Notes: generated by a model not told the origin, from the letters alone. A stretch of DNA of 64,000 bases from Nonomuraea sp. NEAU-A123 (GCF_018603905.1 NZ_JAHFZZ010000002.1:62001-126000); one strand, 5' to 3'; shown: positions 42,514-51,536, counted from the first letter of the stretch. A program made the numbers and translations.

Positions 42514-42808
42514 TGGTGGAGGTGGACGGCACAGTCACCAACCACTCGATGACCAGCGTCGCTGCAACTGCTATGACCAAAGCGCTGCAGTCAGCTGACG
42601 AAGATGCTGGTCCGGGCGCTGTGAGTCACCCCGCTTGCAGCAAAAATTGGTCACAGCCCTGCAGCGGCCGAAGCCCAGAGGCAGGCGAGCAGGCCTCAAA
42701 TCGACACCTCACTCCTCGCCAGCGGGCGCGAATGGCCAGATCTCAGCAAGCTGATGTCGACGACACGTGAATACTGGATCAGGCACAGATTTCGTGATCG
42801 GACCCTGG
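42514..42808. other. Junction DNA between the IS21 and ISL3 relics
   Basis: No gene recognised. GCACAGATTTCGTGATCGGA at about 42783 resembles an ISL3 terminal repeat (compare TTTCGTGATC at the 39.2-kb end) and marks the left border of the next fragment. Confidence 0.4.
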
Positions 42809-43015
42809 TCAGTCAGTCAGCAGGATGCGTTTGCGCAGGAGATCGGGGTTGGCGCGGCCGTACATCTGCCGCTTGAGCATCTTGGTCCGGTTGACGTGCC
42901 CTTCGACGGGCCCGGAGCTGTAGGGCAGGGTGAGCCCGGCGGTGACGGCGTCTTGGTCCCGGCGTAATCCGGTCACAAAGGAGTGCAGCTCAGGCAGGTC
43001 GTCGTTGAGAACGGC
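42809..43015 (-). pseudogene. ISL3-family transposase, C-terminal fragment
   Basis: LPELHSFVTGLRRDQDAVTA, LTLPYSSGPVEGHVNRTKML and RQMYGRANPDLLRKRIL are the last about 65 residues of an ISL3 transposase related to, but different from, the one at 39243. The rest of the element is gone. Confidence 0.75.
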
Positions 43016-43148
43016 GGTCATCCACGTCTGATCGACGAGCATTCCTCGTCCGAGGCGTTGCGTTGACCACTTGAACCCGCACCGATGAGAGGGCGCAAGC
43101 GTCCTGCGAGCAACCGCGCGGTCCGGCCAGGGACTGAGAGTCCGGTGT

Positions 43149-43922
43149 TTATACCTTGCTCGCGACCACCATGTAGTTCTCGGCCTCAAGATCGAACGTG
43201 CTCAGTTCCGTTTGGAGTCCGACCCGGTGCAGCTCGACTTCGAGTTCCTCGTACCGGTAGGGCCAGCAGGACAGCAGTTCCGAGCGGACAAGAACCAACC
43301 CGGTCGCATCAACTTGCGCGATCGCAATCTCGATGTGGTGCTCCTCCTCCCAATGCGGCGCAATCTCCCAGCGGTAGACCACGACGGCATCGCGACCGTT
43401 CCGGCGGACGAGTCGGTCACTGATCTCCAGCCGGGAACCTCTGGCCCTCACGAGTTCCCAAGTGCGGGATGTGAGTACCAAGCGCCCGCCGGGGCGCAGA
43501 AGCCGTGACATCGACTCCAGAGCAGCACCCCTGCCTGTCGCGCCCGCGGCATGGTGAAGCGAGTTGCCAACGCAGAACACCATGTCGAACGTGTTGTCCT
43601 GGAAATGGTCGGGCAACTCTTCCCAGTTCGCCCGTACGGCCCGGACGGATGCCCCGAACTCCTCAGACAACTCTGCAGTCCGACGAACCATCGCCTCGCT
43701 GGCGTCAGTTGCGACAACCTGCATGCCACGACCGGCGAGGCCAACCGCCAACTGTCCGGTTCCGCACGAACAGTCGAGGACGTGAGCGTTCGACGGCAGG
43801 AGATTGAGGACGTCGTCGAACGACGCAGCGAACTCGGCTGGAGGCAACTTTGCATCCGAGATGAGCCATTCGTACACCTCGGCAAGCACGTCATAGCCTG
43901 TCACAACCACTACCTCCGTCAC
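43149..43922 (-). CDS. Class I SAM-dependent methyltransferase
   Basis: 257 aa. Motif I HVLDCSCGTGQLAVGLAG, acidic motif II VVATDASEAMV, FDMVFCVGNSLHHAAG and LLRPGGRLVLTSRTWELV are the small-molecule methyltransferase blocks of the UbiE/Methyltransf_25 type. It stands alone between insertion sequences, so substrate and regulation cannot be read. The start may be a few codons downstream. Confidence 0.88.
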   Translation of the reverse strand: MTEVVVVTGYDVLAEVYEWLISDAKLPPAEFAASFDDVLNLLPSNAHVLDCSCGTGQLAVGLAGRGMQVVATDASEAMVRRTAELSEEFGASVRAVRANWEELPDHFQDNTFDMVFCVGNSLHHAAGATGRGAALESMSRLLRPGGRLVLTSRTWELVRARGSRLEISDRLVRRNGRDAVVVYRWEIAPHWEEEHHIEIAIAQVDATGLVLVRSELLSCWPYRYEELEVELHRVGLQTELSTFDLEAENYMVVASKV

Positions 43923-44010
43923 GCGGCAGACTCACGGTAGGACGTCAGTCCATCAGCGGAGCAAGCCGGGCACCAATGGTTTTCGCAAGGATGGCTCTGA
44001 GAGGTTGTCA

Positions 44011-45590
44011 CTTCAAGTGTGTAAAGATCGTTCCTGATAGCTAGCGAGCGGTCTTTACTTGATTCGCCCTGGATAGGCGATGTCGAGTTCGATGAGTGCC
44101 TCGCGCCAGCCGATGGTGCGTTGTCCCTCGATCAGGCGGGCGGTGCTGGGCGAGTCCTTGATCTTGCCGGTCTTCTCCTTGTACACGGCGCGTTCGCGGG
44201 CGCGTTTGTCCTCGATGTTGATGATGGCCAGCCACAGCAGCTTGACCACGGCGTCGTCGCCGGGGAAGTGCCCGCGCGCCTTGGTGACCTTGCGCAGCTG
44301 GTAGTTCAGCGACTCGATGCCGTTGGTGGTGTAGAGCAGCTTGCGGACCGCCGGGGAGAAGGCGAAGAACGGCGTGAAGCGGTCCCAGGCGGTCTCGAAT
44401 ACGCGGGCCGCCTGCGGATACCTTTCGCCCCAGGTGGAGGCGGTGAAGTCGGCCAGGGCGTCGAAGGCCGCCTGCTCGCTGGGCGCGGTGTAGATCTTCT
44501 TCAGTTCGGCGGCCAGCGCGGCGCGGTCGCGGCGGGCGACCGGCCGCAGCGCGTTGCGGATCAGGTGAACGACGCAGGTCTGCACGGTGGTGTGCGGGAA
44601 GGCGTGGTGGATGGCGTCTTCGAAGCCGTTCAGGCCGTCGGTGCAGGCGATGAGGATGTCGCGCACGCCGCGGTTTTTCAGGTCGGTCATCACCGTGGTC
44701 CAGAACCGGGCCGACTCGCCGGCGGTGGCGTGATCGAGCGGGGTCTTGGCCAGCCAGATCCCGAGGACGTGCTTGTCGCCGTCGGCGTCGATGCCGACCG
44801 CGAGGTAGGCGGGTTTGGCCTGGACGCTGTGGTTGTCGCGGACTTTGACCACGATGGCGTCCAGGAACACCACCGGGTAGACGGCCTCCAAAGGCCGGCT
44901 CTGCCAGGCACGGACCTCTTCGAGCACGGCGTCGGTGATGTTGGAGATGGCTTCGTGCGACAGTTCGGTGTCGTAGATCTGGCGCAGATGGTGCTGGATG
45001 TCGCGCACGCTCATGCCGTGCGCGTACAAGCTGATGATCATGTCGTCCAGGCCGCCGGAGATGCGGCCGGCCCGCTTGGGTACCAGCACCGGCTCGAAGG
45101 TGCCGGCCCGATCCCGGGGCACGGTCAGCCGCACTGGCCCCACCCCGGTCTGCACGGTCTTGCCGATCCTGCCGTTGCGGGAGTTGCCGCTCCTGTGGCC
45201 GGCCGGATCGTGCTTGCCATAGCCCAGATGGGCGGACAACTCGCCCTCCAGGGCGCGTTCCAGCACCGCCTTGACCAGTTCGCCGAGCATCGAGCCCTGC
45301 CCGGTCAGCCGCAGCCCGCCCGCCCCGTCCTTCGAGCGCTCCAGCAGCAGGTCCAGCACATGATCGCCGAGCAGATCCCGCAGCGGCACCTCGCCGTCAC
45401 GATGGGGGGATTTTCCCCCGCCATGATGAGCAGCCGCGTGCAGCAGCGCCGATGCGTCATCGTGCTGGTCCCGCTCCACCGCGGCCAGCGCGGATCTTCC
45501 CCGTGTCGTGGACATGATCGTGTTCTCCCCCGAGATGGTGAATGATCGTTCTAGACTTCCGTCTACGTTTGGTGATCATTTCCACACCTG
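44011..45590. mobile_element. IS256-family insertion sequence
   Basis: Contains a full IS256-type transposase. Imperfect terminal repeats are seen as CAAGTGTGTAAAGATC (about 44014) and, inverted, CAGGTGTGGAAATGATC (ending about 45590). I could not find a target duplication, so the ends are approximate. The right end overlaps the 3' end of the neighbouring TetR gene. Confidence 0.75.
44055..45515 (-). CDS. IS256-family transposase
   Basis: 486 aa. Diagnostic blocks: LEGELSAHLGYGKHDPAGHR, FEPVLVPKRAGRISGGLDD, ISLYAHGMSVRDIQ, first Asp in VVFLDAIVVKVRD, second Asp in ILIACTDGLNGFEDAI and TTNGIESLNYQLRKVTK. ATG 45515 has GGAG about 9 nt upstream. Appears intact. Confidence 0.95.
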   Translation of the reverse strand: MSTTRGRSALAAVERDQHDDASALLHAAAHHGGGKSPHRDGEVPLRDLLGDHVLDLLLERSKDGAGGLRLTGQGSMLGELVKAVLERALEGELSAHLGYGKHDPAGHRSGNSRNGRIGKTVQTGVGPVRLTVPRDRAGTFEPVLVPKRAGRISGGLDDMIISLYAHGMSVRDIQHHLRQIYDTELSHEAISNITDAVLEEVRAWQSRPLEAVYPVVFLDAIVVKVRDNHSVQAKPAYLAVGIDADGDKHVLGIWLAKTPLDHATAGESARFWTTVMTDLKNRGVRDILIACTDGLNGFEDAIHHAFPHTTVQTCVVHLIRNALRPVARRDRAALAAELKKIYTAPSEQAAFDALADFTASTWGERYPQAARVFETAWDRFTPFFAFSPAVRKLLYTTNGIESLNYQLRKVTKARGHFPGDDAVVKLLWLAIINIEDKRARERAVYKEKTGKIKDSPSTARLIEGQRTIGWREALIELDIAYPGRIK

Positions 45591-46144
45591 GAGGGATACC
45601 CCCTAGGCGGCTGGGAGAGGCCGGAGAGGACGATGTCGATGGCCCGGGACAGGGTTTCGGGGTTGGGTGGCATGGTCGCGGACGCCTGGGCCAGGCCGCG
45701 GATGAGGAGATAGACCTCCTCGACGGTGGCGGAGGGGCGTACGGCTCCGCTGTTCTGTGCCTGGCGGAGTACCTCGCTGACGGCGGCCTTCAGGCGGTCC
45801 GAGGCGCCGATGGCGGCGGTGGAGGGCTTCGCGGGCAGCATCGTGCCGAGGGTGAGTTTGGTGGCTCCCGTTTCGATCATCGTGCGGAGCAGGGTGCGCC
45901 AGCCTGTCGCGGGGTCTGGGGTTGCGGCGATGGCGAGGGCCTGGTCGGTGAGGCGGTCGAAGTGCCGCAGGAGGGCCGCCTCGATCAGCTCCTCCTTGGT
46001 GGGGAAATGGCGGAAGACGGTGGCGTGGCCGACGCCGGCCCGTCGGGCGACCTCCTCGGTCGATCCGGCCGCGCCCTGGGTGCCGAAGACCTCCTCGGCG
46101 GCGGCCAGGATCCGCTCCCGGTTCTCTCGGGCGTCTTGGCGCAT
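45563..46144 (-). CDS. TetR-family regulator with IS256-derived C-terminus
   Basis: 193 aa. HTH: ENRERILAAAEEVFGTQG, STEEVARRAGVGHATVFRHF. The last residues (about PSRCGNDHQT) are read from the IS256 end, so the natural tail is lost. The ligand domain otherwise looks complete. Divergent from a SnoaL-like gene across a gap containing a perfect inverted repeat, which is probably its operator. Confidence 0.9.
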   Translation of the reverse strand: MRQDARENRERILAAAEEVFGTQGAAGSTEEVARRAGVGHATVFRHFPTKEELIEAALLRHFDRLTDQALAIAATPDPATGWRTLLRTMIETGATKLTLGTMLPAKPSTAAIGASDRLKAAVSEVLRQAQNSGAVRPSATVEEVYLLIRGLAQASATMPPNPETLSRAIDIVLSGLSQPPRGYPSRCGNDHQT

Positions 46145-46191
46145 CCGGTCCCTTTCCTTCGGTTCTGGTAGGGACTTTAACCGGAGTGGCT

Positions 46192-46213
46192 ACTTCGGTA
46201 CAGTTACCGAAGT
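46192..46213. promoter_or_regulatory. TetR operator, 9-bp perfect inverted repeat
   Basis: ACTTCGGTA-CAGT-TACCGAAGT lies midway between the divergent TetR and SnoaL-like starts. Size and symmetry fit a TetR dimer site; it overlaps both likely promoters. Confidence 0.75.
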
Positions 46214-46244
46214 TTGGACTTCGCTTAAGTTCTGGAGGAATGCT

Positions 46245-46703
46245 GTGCCGTCTTCACCAGCCGATGTCGTCCGTGCCGTCGCCGAAGGGGTCAGCCGTGT
46301 GATGGCCGGTGGTCTGAGCAAGGAGGAGAAGGAGGCGGAGTTCGACCGTCTCGCGAGTCTGTACGCCGAAGAGACCGACGTCCGGCATCCGTTCGCGCCG
46401 CTGGGTGACACTCCGCTGCGCACTCGTGCCGAGCTGCGGCACCACTTCTCCGGCGGGCCGGTCTGGGAGGTTGAACGGTTCGAGCCGGTGGGCCGGATCC
46501 ACGAGACCGCCGATCCCGAGGTGGTCATCTACGAGTTCAGCTACGTCGGCTCGGTGGACGGCAGGGACTTCGCGGTGCCGTGCATCTTCGTGGTCCGGGT
46601 GCGGGACGGAGTCATCGTCGAGTCGCGCGACTACATCGATCACGTGGGCATGGCTCGGGCCTTCGGGCGGCTCGACGAGCTGGCCACCGCGCTGTCCGCC
46701 TGA
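46245..46703 (+). CDS. SnoaL-like / NTF2-fold protein
   Basis: 152 aa, one NTF2-like domain: FDRLASLYAEETDVRHPFAP, LRTRAELRHHFSG, VVIYEFSYVGSVDGRDFAVP, ESRDYIDHVGMARAFGRLD. Such proteins are small isomerases, hydrolases or ligand binders. GTG 46245 follows GGAGGAA by 4-6 nt. Likely controlled by the divergent TetR regulator. Substrate unknown. Confidence 0.88.
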   Translation: MPSSPADVVRAVAEGVSRVMAGGLSKEEKEAEFDRLASLYAEETDVRHPFAPLGDTPLRTRAELRHHFSGGPVWEVERFEPVGRIHETADPEVVIYEFSYVGSVDGRDFAVPCIFVVRVRDGVIVESRDYIDHVGMARAFGRLDELATALSA

Positions 46704-46842
46704 GCAGGTAGCGGTGGCCTGGTCCGGGGGCTCGGGGCCAGGCCACCGCCCCGAGGGCGCGAGGCTGCTCCCTTCAGCCTTCCGCCGAAACCGACAACCT
46801 CTGGCCCTGGTGACACCACCCCCGGACCTGCACTTTCACTGG

Positions 46843-46975
46843 CCGCCTACCGGCACCCCCTGACCGCCCACCAGCACACGCTCTGGCCACCCACCAGCAC
46901 CCGCCCGGCCACCCACCAGCACAAACAACGGCCACCACACAGCACTTTCAAGACCACCTAACAGCCCTTCCAGAT
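46843..46975. repeat. Six imperfect direct repeats with about 22-bp period
   Basis: Units begin at 46843, 46864, 46887, 46909, 46932 and 46954 with consensus CCACCCACCAGCAC plus about 8 variable bases. The spacing of 21-23 bp puts each copy on the same face of the helix. The array lies just past the 3' end of the degenerate coiled-coil gene. It looks like a protein-binding iteron array, not a CRISPR. Confidence 0.75.
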
Positions 46976-48020
46976 GGCCGCTGGCACAAACCAAGACGGG
47001 TACCATCTGCCCCGTCGGCGCATGCGGTAGAGGCGCTGGTACGACGAGTAGTCGAACCCGTGTGGGCGCCTTCGTCGGCAGGATGTCTGTGATGGTCCAT
47101 GGCCGGATCCGGGTCGTCGGGCGGCCGGGCGGAATTTTGCTGACATAGCAGGGCTTGAGCTACCGTGGCTGCGGTTTCGGCCTGTTCGCGCTGCCCTCGT
47201 TCGGCGGCCACCGCGCCGGTCAGGTCGGCGACCTCGGCACGGATCCGCTCAATCTCCGCGCTGGCAGCGGCCGCGGCCTGGTCAGCCACGGCTGCGACGG
47301 TGATCGCCTGTTCGCGTCGCTGCTGCTCGGCGCTCAGCGCCTGGCGAAGCCGTTCGATCTCCTGGGCGTGCGCCGCGGCGGTACCGACGACCTGGTCGCG
47401 TTCGTGCTCGGCCGCGCATGCCCGCTCCTGTTGGGTCTGCAGTTGCTGGCGCACGTCGGCAAGGTCGCGCTGGCGGTGGGCGCTGTCCTGTTGCAGGGCG
47501 GTGATGCGGGCGTTCGCGGCGGCGTTAGCTGGGTGAGCTCGGTGGTCTGCTGCCGGGCGGCGTCGCGGTCGCTCTCGGCTTGGCGCTGTTGGGCGGTGGC
47601 GTCGGCGGTGGCCTGTTCGGCCTGGGTGCGGGCGCTGTGGTGCTCGCCGACCTGCCGCCAAGCGTCTTGTTCGCGTTCCTCGGCGCGGTCGCGGGCGGCC
47701 TCGGCCTGGGCACGGGCCTGCTCGGCGGCGGAGATCTGGGTGGCGGCGGCGTTGGCGGCCGTGGCAGCGCGTTGACCGGCGGCCGCGGCGGCGGCGCGGG
47801 CCTCTTCGGCGGCTTGTTCGGCGGCTTCGACCTGCGCCAGCGCGCCGACGCTCAGCTCGGTGAGCTGGGCGCGCAGTGCGTCCTGGGAGGCCTGCCACTG
47901 CTCGCTGGCGTTCAGCAGCGGGGCCAGGAGATCCCGGGCGCGCAGCAGCGCGTTGGCGACTGGGGCGGCGTGTGCGGTGGTGCGGGCCCGGTGCGCGGCG
48001 GCGCGGGAGGCACCCGCTCT
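46948..48020 (-). pseudogene. Degenerate zinc-ribbon coiled-coil protein (third family copy)
   Basis: On the minus strand, AAAHRARTTAHAAPVANALL, RARDLLAPLLNASEQWQASQ, ALAQVEAAEQAAEEARAAAA and GTAAAHAQEIERLRQALSAE parallel the protein at 51551-52762 throughout. Two defects are visible: the N-terminal cysteine cluster is missing (the frame runs into unrelated DNA at about 48020, against the NTPase fragment), and a one-base deletion near 47530 shifts the second half. Nearly every residue is A, E, Q, R or D in a heptad pattern. Confidence 0.75.
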
Positions 48021-48034
48021 GGAGGCGTTAGCGT

Positions 48035-48592
48035 TCAGCTCTCAAGATCAATGCGCTGCACGAAGCGCCACACCTGTTGGTGGCTCTGCCAAATGTTCAC
48101 GAGCCAGGCGGGACGGTCGGAGGGGAAAGGACGAGGTTGACGCTCTCCCCACCAGAGAAGCACGAGGGCACGCCCTGCGGCGTATATCTGTAGCGCCTCC
48201 CGCCGTATGTACAAAAGGTGACCGCGCATCCGCGATGGGGGCCCGTAGGACATACTTGCTATCACTCCCGAGCGCTCAAACTGATGAAACCCCCGGGCGC
48301 CGGCCCGCAAGTCCAGGGCGCGGGAGATCTCCTTCGAAGGGACGATGGCCCCGTCGACATCGTTAAGGACTGAGTGGTAGCTCTCCCACGTGTAATGATG
48401 CGCGAGCACCTCAGCGGGAACGGTGACACCGTCGTCCAGTCGCAGGATCCCACGGTAGGGGTCGTATGGATCGTCCTCTTCGTGGATATGCGCGAATGTC
48501 GGATGCCACGGGATCTCCCCGGCGAATGTGTAATAGTCCCGGGGAGGCTCAGGTATGTACCTGCTCCAAGTAACGGTCGAAGACAGCGGCAA
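48035..48592 (-). pseudogene. C-terminal fragment of the REase-STAND NTPase
   Basis: 185 codons. EPPRDYYTFAGEIPWHPTFA and the tryptophan-rich end RALVLLWWGERQPRPF, WQSHQQVWRFVQ resemble the C-terminal end of large bacterial STAND/NACHT ATPases. It overlaps the 3' end of the N-terminal piece by 44 nt in another frame, so an internal deletion near 48560 probably fused the two ends of one gene. As a free-standing protein its start (48592) has no convincing ribosome site. Confidence 0.6.
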
Positions 48593-50156
48593 GCGAGCCG
48601 GGCATCGCTTCGATACCCACCACGTCGGCTCGGTCGGGATTGGTCACCTCGCAGAAGAGGCGAAGCCCCAGCGGATTGTCGAGGAGGGTCTCCGGGAGAT
48701 CCGCATCGGTGCCGTCGATGCGATACCAGGCGAAGTACCGGTCGATCGCGTCGGCTCGATCATTGTCGAAGCCTTCGATCACGAGCTGACGTGTCCCCGC
48801 GGGCAGGCACTCCTCGGTGAAGGCTTTGCGGAGCGTACACACGAGCAGGACGTGGGGATAACGCGCCAGGAGTGTGGTCACCGAGCTGAGCAGGTTGCGC
48901 CACTGCCGCGGGTCTTCGGACTCGTTGAGCCCGTCGATCACTAGGGGAAGTCGTCGCTGAGCTCGCTCTCCGGCGGCATCGAGCGCGGCCAGCAACGACT
49001 CGGCGTTCGGGCAGGGCCGTCCGTTGATGGAGATGGTGCGAGCGAGGTCGTCCAAGGTGTGCCGTGCGGCGAGCTGACGCCCTTGCAGGAAGATCCCCGC
49101 TGGTTGGTCCGTCCCGGCACGGGTGATCTGAGCAGACAGGTGGCTTTTGCCATTTCCCGCGTCGGCGACGACCGCCACCATGCGGACGCTGAGCTGCTCG
49201 TTGAGCGTTTTCAGCAAGGTGAGGATGTTTCTGAGATCGTCCAAGGCGTTTGTTGCCGGCGGCGCCAGGGGGCTTCGCGCGTTACGCAGGCGACGGAGAA
49301 GCGCATGGTGCTCGGGGAGCAGCCGGGGGCTGCTGCTGAAAAGCTCCTCGAGCGTTTTCCAGTCGGCCTGTGCAAGAGAGGTCTTCACCGCCCGGACGTG
49401 CTCATGGACACTGCCGAGGAATGCCGCGAAGGCTTCGGTCGGCTCGTGCAGGTCGGGCGGGACGTCGGCCGGCAGTCGCCGCAGCAGCTCGGCACGTGCA
49501 AGCTCCAGTGCGGATCCTGCGACGTCGAGCTGGGCCTGGGCCCGGCTGCCGCCGAGCATCTGCTGAAGGACCCGCTCCGCATCGATCGGCTGGTGCGCCT
49601 CGGGCAGCCAGCGGAAACGAATGGGGGCCACTGACCGCTCGTGCAGTTCCCGGAGGTCCTCAGGCGTGAGGACCAAGTCGCCGAAGTAGGTTGCGCTGTA
49701 CAGCTCACCCGGCCCGGCCAGGTGCTCCTCGACGTTGGCGCTGGTCCACAGGGTGAGCCGCATGCTGCCGGCGATGGATTGCAGCCCGTAGAACCATTTC
49801 TGGTCACCTGCCGTGAGCGGGTGGCGGGTCCACAGGATCCAGTCGGTCAACCCGGGAAGATCTCGCAGGCTGGTTTTGATGGCCTGCTCGATCTTGGCTC
49901 TTCTGGTGGCTGTGATGGCTCGTCCCGGAGGCAGCTCGTACCAGCGGCATTGCCAGCCGAACCAGCGGCCCGCCTGGCCGAGGGCGCATGGGCGGTCCAA
50001 CTGGAGATGGAACTCGATGCCGGCCTGGTTTGCGGTCGCCTTGAAGTCTCCGTAAGCGGCGTAATGGCGGTGCATGAGGTGCCGGCACAGCATTTCGAAG
50101 TTGTAGGTGGCCGCGCCCGGCAGGCGGGTGAAGGCGTCCCAGTTGACGTTAACCAC
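48549..50156 (-). CDS. REase-like STAND NTPase, truncated (predicted anti-phage effector)
   Basis: 535 aa. Residues about 15-75 look like a Mrr/PD-(D/E)xK-type nuclease domain (FEMLCRHLMHRHY, GIEFHLQL with E48, FGWQCRWYE with the QxR position near 69-71). A STAND/NACHT-like P-loop NTPase follows: Walker A ADAGNGKSHL (about 331-340) and Walker B LPLVIDGLNES (about 403-413). Known relatives of this architecture (Avs-like) are over 1000 aa and end in a sensor domain; here the frame ends at EQVHT with a deletion scar. GTG 50156 overlaps the preceding gene's stop by 8 nt. Likely inactive as a complete system. Confidence 0.75.
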   Translation of the reverse strand: MVNVNWDAFTRLPGAATYNFEMLCRHLMHRHYAAYGDFKATANQAGIEFHLQLDRPCALGQAGRWFGWQCRWYELPPGRAITATRRAKIEQAIKTSLRDLPGLTDWILWTRHPLTAGDQKWFYGLQSIAGSMRLTLWTSANVEEHLAGPGELYSATYFGDLVLTPEDLRELHERSVAPIRFRWLPEAHQPIDAERVLQQMLGGSRAQAQLDVAGSALELARAELLRRLPADVPPDLHEPTEAFAAFLGSVHEHVRAVKTSLAQADWKTLEELFSSSPRLLPEHHALLRRLRNARSPLAPPATNALDDLRNILTLLKTLNEQLSVRMVAVVADAGNGKSHLSAQITRAGTDQPAGIFLQGRQLAARHTLDDLARTISINGRPCPNAESLLAALDAAGERAQRRLPLVIDGLNESEDPRQWRNLLSSVTTLLARYPHVLLVCTLRKAFTEECLPAGTRQLVIEGFDNDRADAIDRYFAWYRIDGTDADLPETLLDNPLGLRLFCEVTNPDRADVVGIEAMPGSLAAVFDRYLEQVHT

Positions 50157-50580
50157 GGCGAGGAACCCCGCCCTCGGTCAGCTGCTCCTCTTCGCCGGGG
50201 TAGTCGTGTGCCGAGAAGACGTCGATACGCGCCCCCCTGCTGACAAAGATCTTCAGGAAAGCCTGCACGTCGGACTCATCGGTGCGGATGACCACGAAAT
50301 CGCCGCTGGCAACAACCTTGGCGTCGTAGACAAGTTGCTCAAGATCAGAGGGAGACAGGTAGTGCACGTTGAGTGACTGCAGAAGGTCGAGCATGGCCGA
50401 GCTGAATCTCCGGGCAGGTTCGCCGACCTCGATGTGCCCCGCGTCGACATCCTCCTGGACGCCGGCCGCGAGCTTGTCGATCAGTTCCTTGGTGGCTTCG
50501 GCGTCCCCGTCCGAGGCGAACTTTCCGATCATGACGAGGTTCATGGAATGCTCTGAGCCATAGCCCCACCAGATCTTCAC
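50149..50580 (-). CDS. Small uncharacterised protein between radical SAM and NTPase
   Basis: 143 aa, soluble, with MKIWWGYGSEHSMNLVMIGK at the start and a helical/alternating body (VHYLSPSDLEQLVYDAKV, FVVIRTDESDVQAFLKIF). From memory it resembles a short actinobacterial family (possibly DUF6375), but I cannot confirm this. GTG 50580 overlaps the radical SAM stop (GTGA), and its stop overlaps the NTPase start, so it is translated between them. A substrate, adaptor or regulator for either partner is possible. Confidence 0.7.
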   Translation of the reverse strand: MKIWWGYGSEHSMNLVMIGKFASDGDAEATKELIDKLAAGVQEDVDAGHIEVGEPARRFSSAMLDLLQSLNVHYLSPSDLEQLVYDAKVVASGDFVVIRTDESDVQAFLKIFVSRGARIDVFSAHDYPGEEEQLTEGGVPRRG

Positions 50581-51536
50581 GCGGTGCCCTCGCTCATCTC
50601 GCGCAGGGCGGCCAGCGCCTGCATGATGGTGCCGTCCCCAATCGCGACACCGCTGTCGTCGTACGACGATCTCTTCAGCGTGCCGTTGGCATCGATATGG
50701 GCGTATGCCTCCAGGGGTTCCTCTCGCGGGAGTGGTGCGGTGACCGGTAGGCCGTCAGCGGCTGCGGCGCTGACGGTGAGCGCCAAAGACCCCTGGTAGG
50801 CGTTCACCCACGCATGCAGGGATGCCATGGTTTCGCTGTCGATGCCGCTTCGGGCCGACGTGGGTTGCTCAGGGAGAAGAAGGAATTCACGAGCGCCGGC
50901 ATCGACAGCCACGGCCACGGCGGCATCCAGTTCGCCGATGGTGTCGTCGTTGACGACGTAGTTGATGCCGAACGGCGCCAGCGTTCTCACGTCCGCCAAC
51001 CGGTCCAGGAGAGCGCTGAAGGATCGGCCTCGCAGGCGCTCGTAGGTCTCACCTACTCCGTCCATGCTGATCCTGACGAAGTGTACGGTGTCCTGCAGCC
51101 GTGAGCAGAGCGCGGCGTCGAGATGATGCCCATGGGTGGTGAAGGTGATCGCCAGTTGCGTCTCTGCAGCAAGGCGCTGACACAGATGTGGAAAATCTCG
51201 CAGCAGTGTGGGTTCCCCGCCACCGAACCCGACTCCTAAGCAACCTGCCTGGTCCAGGTCCGCAAGCCAGCCAACGACGTCATCGAGGCGCAGGCGTCCG
51301 GATGTCTTCGGCGCATAGCAGTAGGAACATCGCAGATCGCACGCGTTGCTCAGGGCCACCGAGATCTGCCGTGGCGCCAGCGAAGGCGCGCGCAAGCCGG
51401 TGCTCTTCGGCTCCAGGAGGATGTTGAGCCCGGTGCGCCGGTCGAACAGATGGACGCCGGATGAGGTCTGGCGGATCTTGAGCGGGATCACCGAAATATC
51501 CTGCCAGAACCCGACCTTGAGATGAACATGACGCAT
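50577..51536 (-). CDS. Radical SAM enzyme in a predicted defence operon
   Basis: 319 aa. The 4Fe-4S cluster motif is CDLRCSYC (C66, C70, C73), followed by GFGGGEPTLLRDFPHLCQRL and an ISMDGVGETYERLRG strand. This places it with the peptide-modifying/PqqE-like radical SAM group, without a visible SPASM cluster. The N-terminal about 55 residues (VHLFDRRTGLNILLEP) may bind a substrate peptide. It starts 14 bp after the coiled-coil gene and overlaps the next gene by 4 nt. It may modify the small protein encoded next to it; that is inference. Confidence 0.85.
   Translation of the reverse strand: MRHVHLKVGFWQDISVIPLKIRQTSSGVHLFDRRTGLNILLEPKSTGLRAPSLAPRQISVALSNACDLRCSYCYAPKTSGRLRLDDVVGWLADLDQAGCLGVGFGGGEPTLLRDFPHLCQRLAAETQLAITFTTHGHHLDAALCSRLQDTVHFVRISMDGVGETYERLRGRSFSALLDRLADVRTLAPFGINYVVNDDTIGELDAAVAVAVDAGAREFLLLPEQPTSARSGIDSETMASLHAWVNAYQGSLALTVSAAAADGLPVTAPLPREEPLEAYAHIDANGTLKRSSYDDSGVAIGDGTIMQALAALREMSEGTA

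Noticed and set aside
44011..45590. A clean 8-bp target duplication for the IS256 element
   Set aside because: Flanks GTTGTCACTT and GAGGGATACC do not match, so no duplication can be claimed.
46843..46975. Possible CRISPR array
   Set aside because: The period is only 21-23 bp, repeats are imperfect, the variable parts are about 8 bases, and no cas genes are present.
50577..51536. Radical SAM enzyme as a prokaryotic viperin
   Set aside because: The cluster motif CDLRCSYC and surrounding blocks fit general peptide-modifying radical SAM enzymes, and the viperin-specific sequence around the cluster is not seen.
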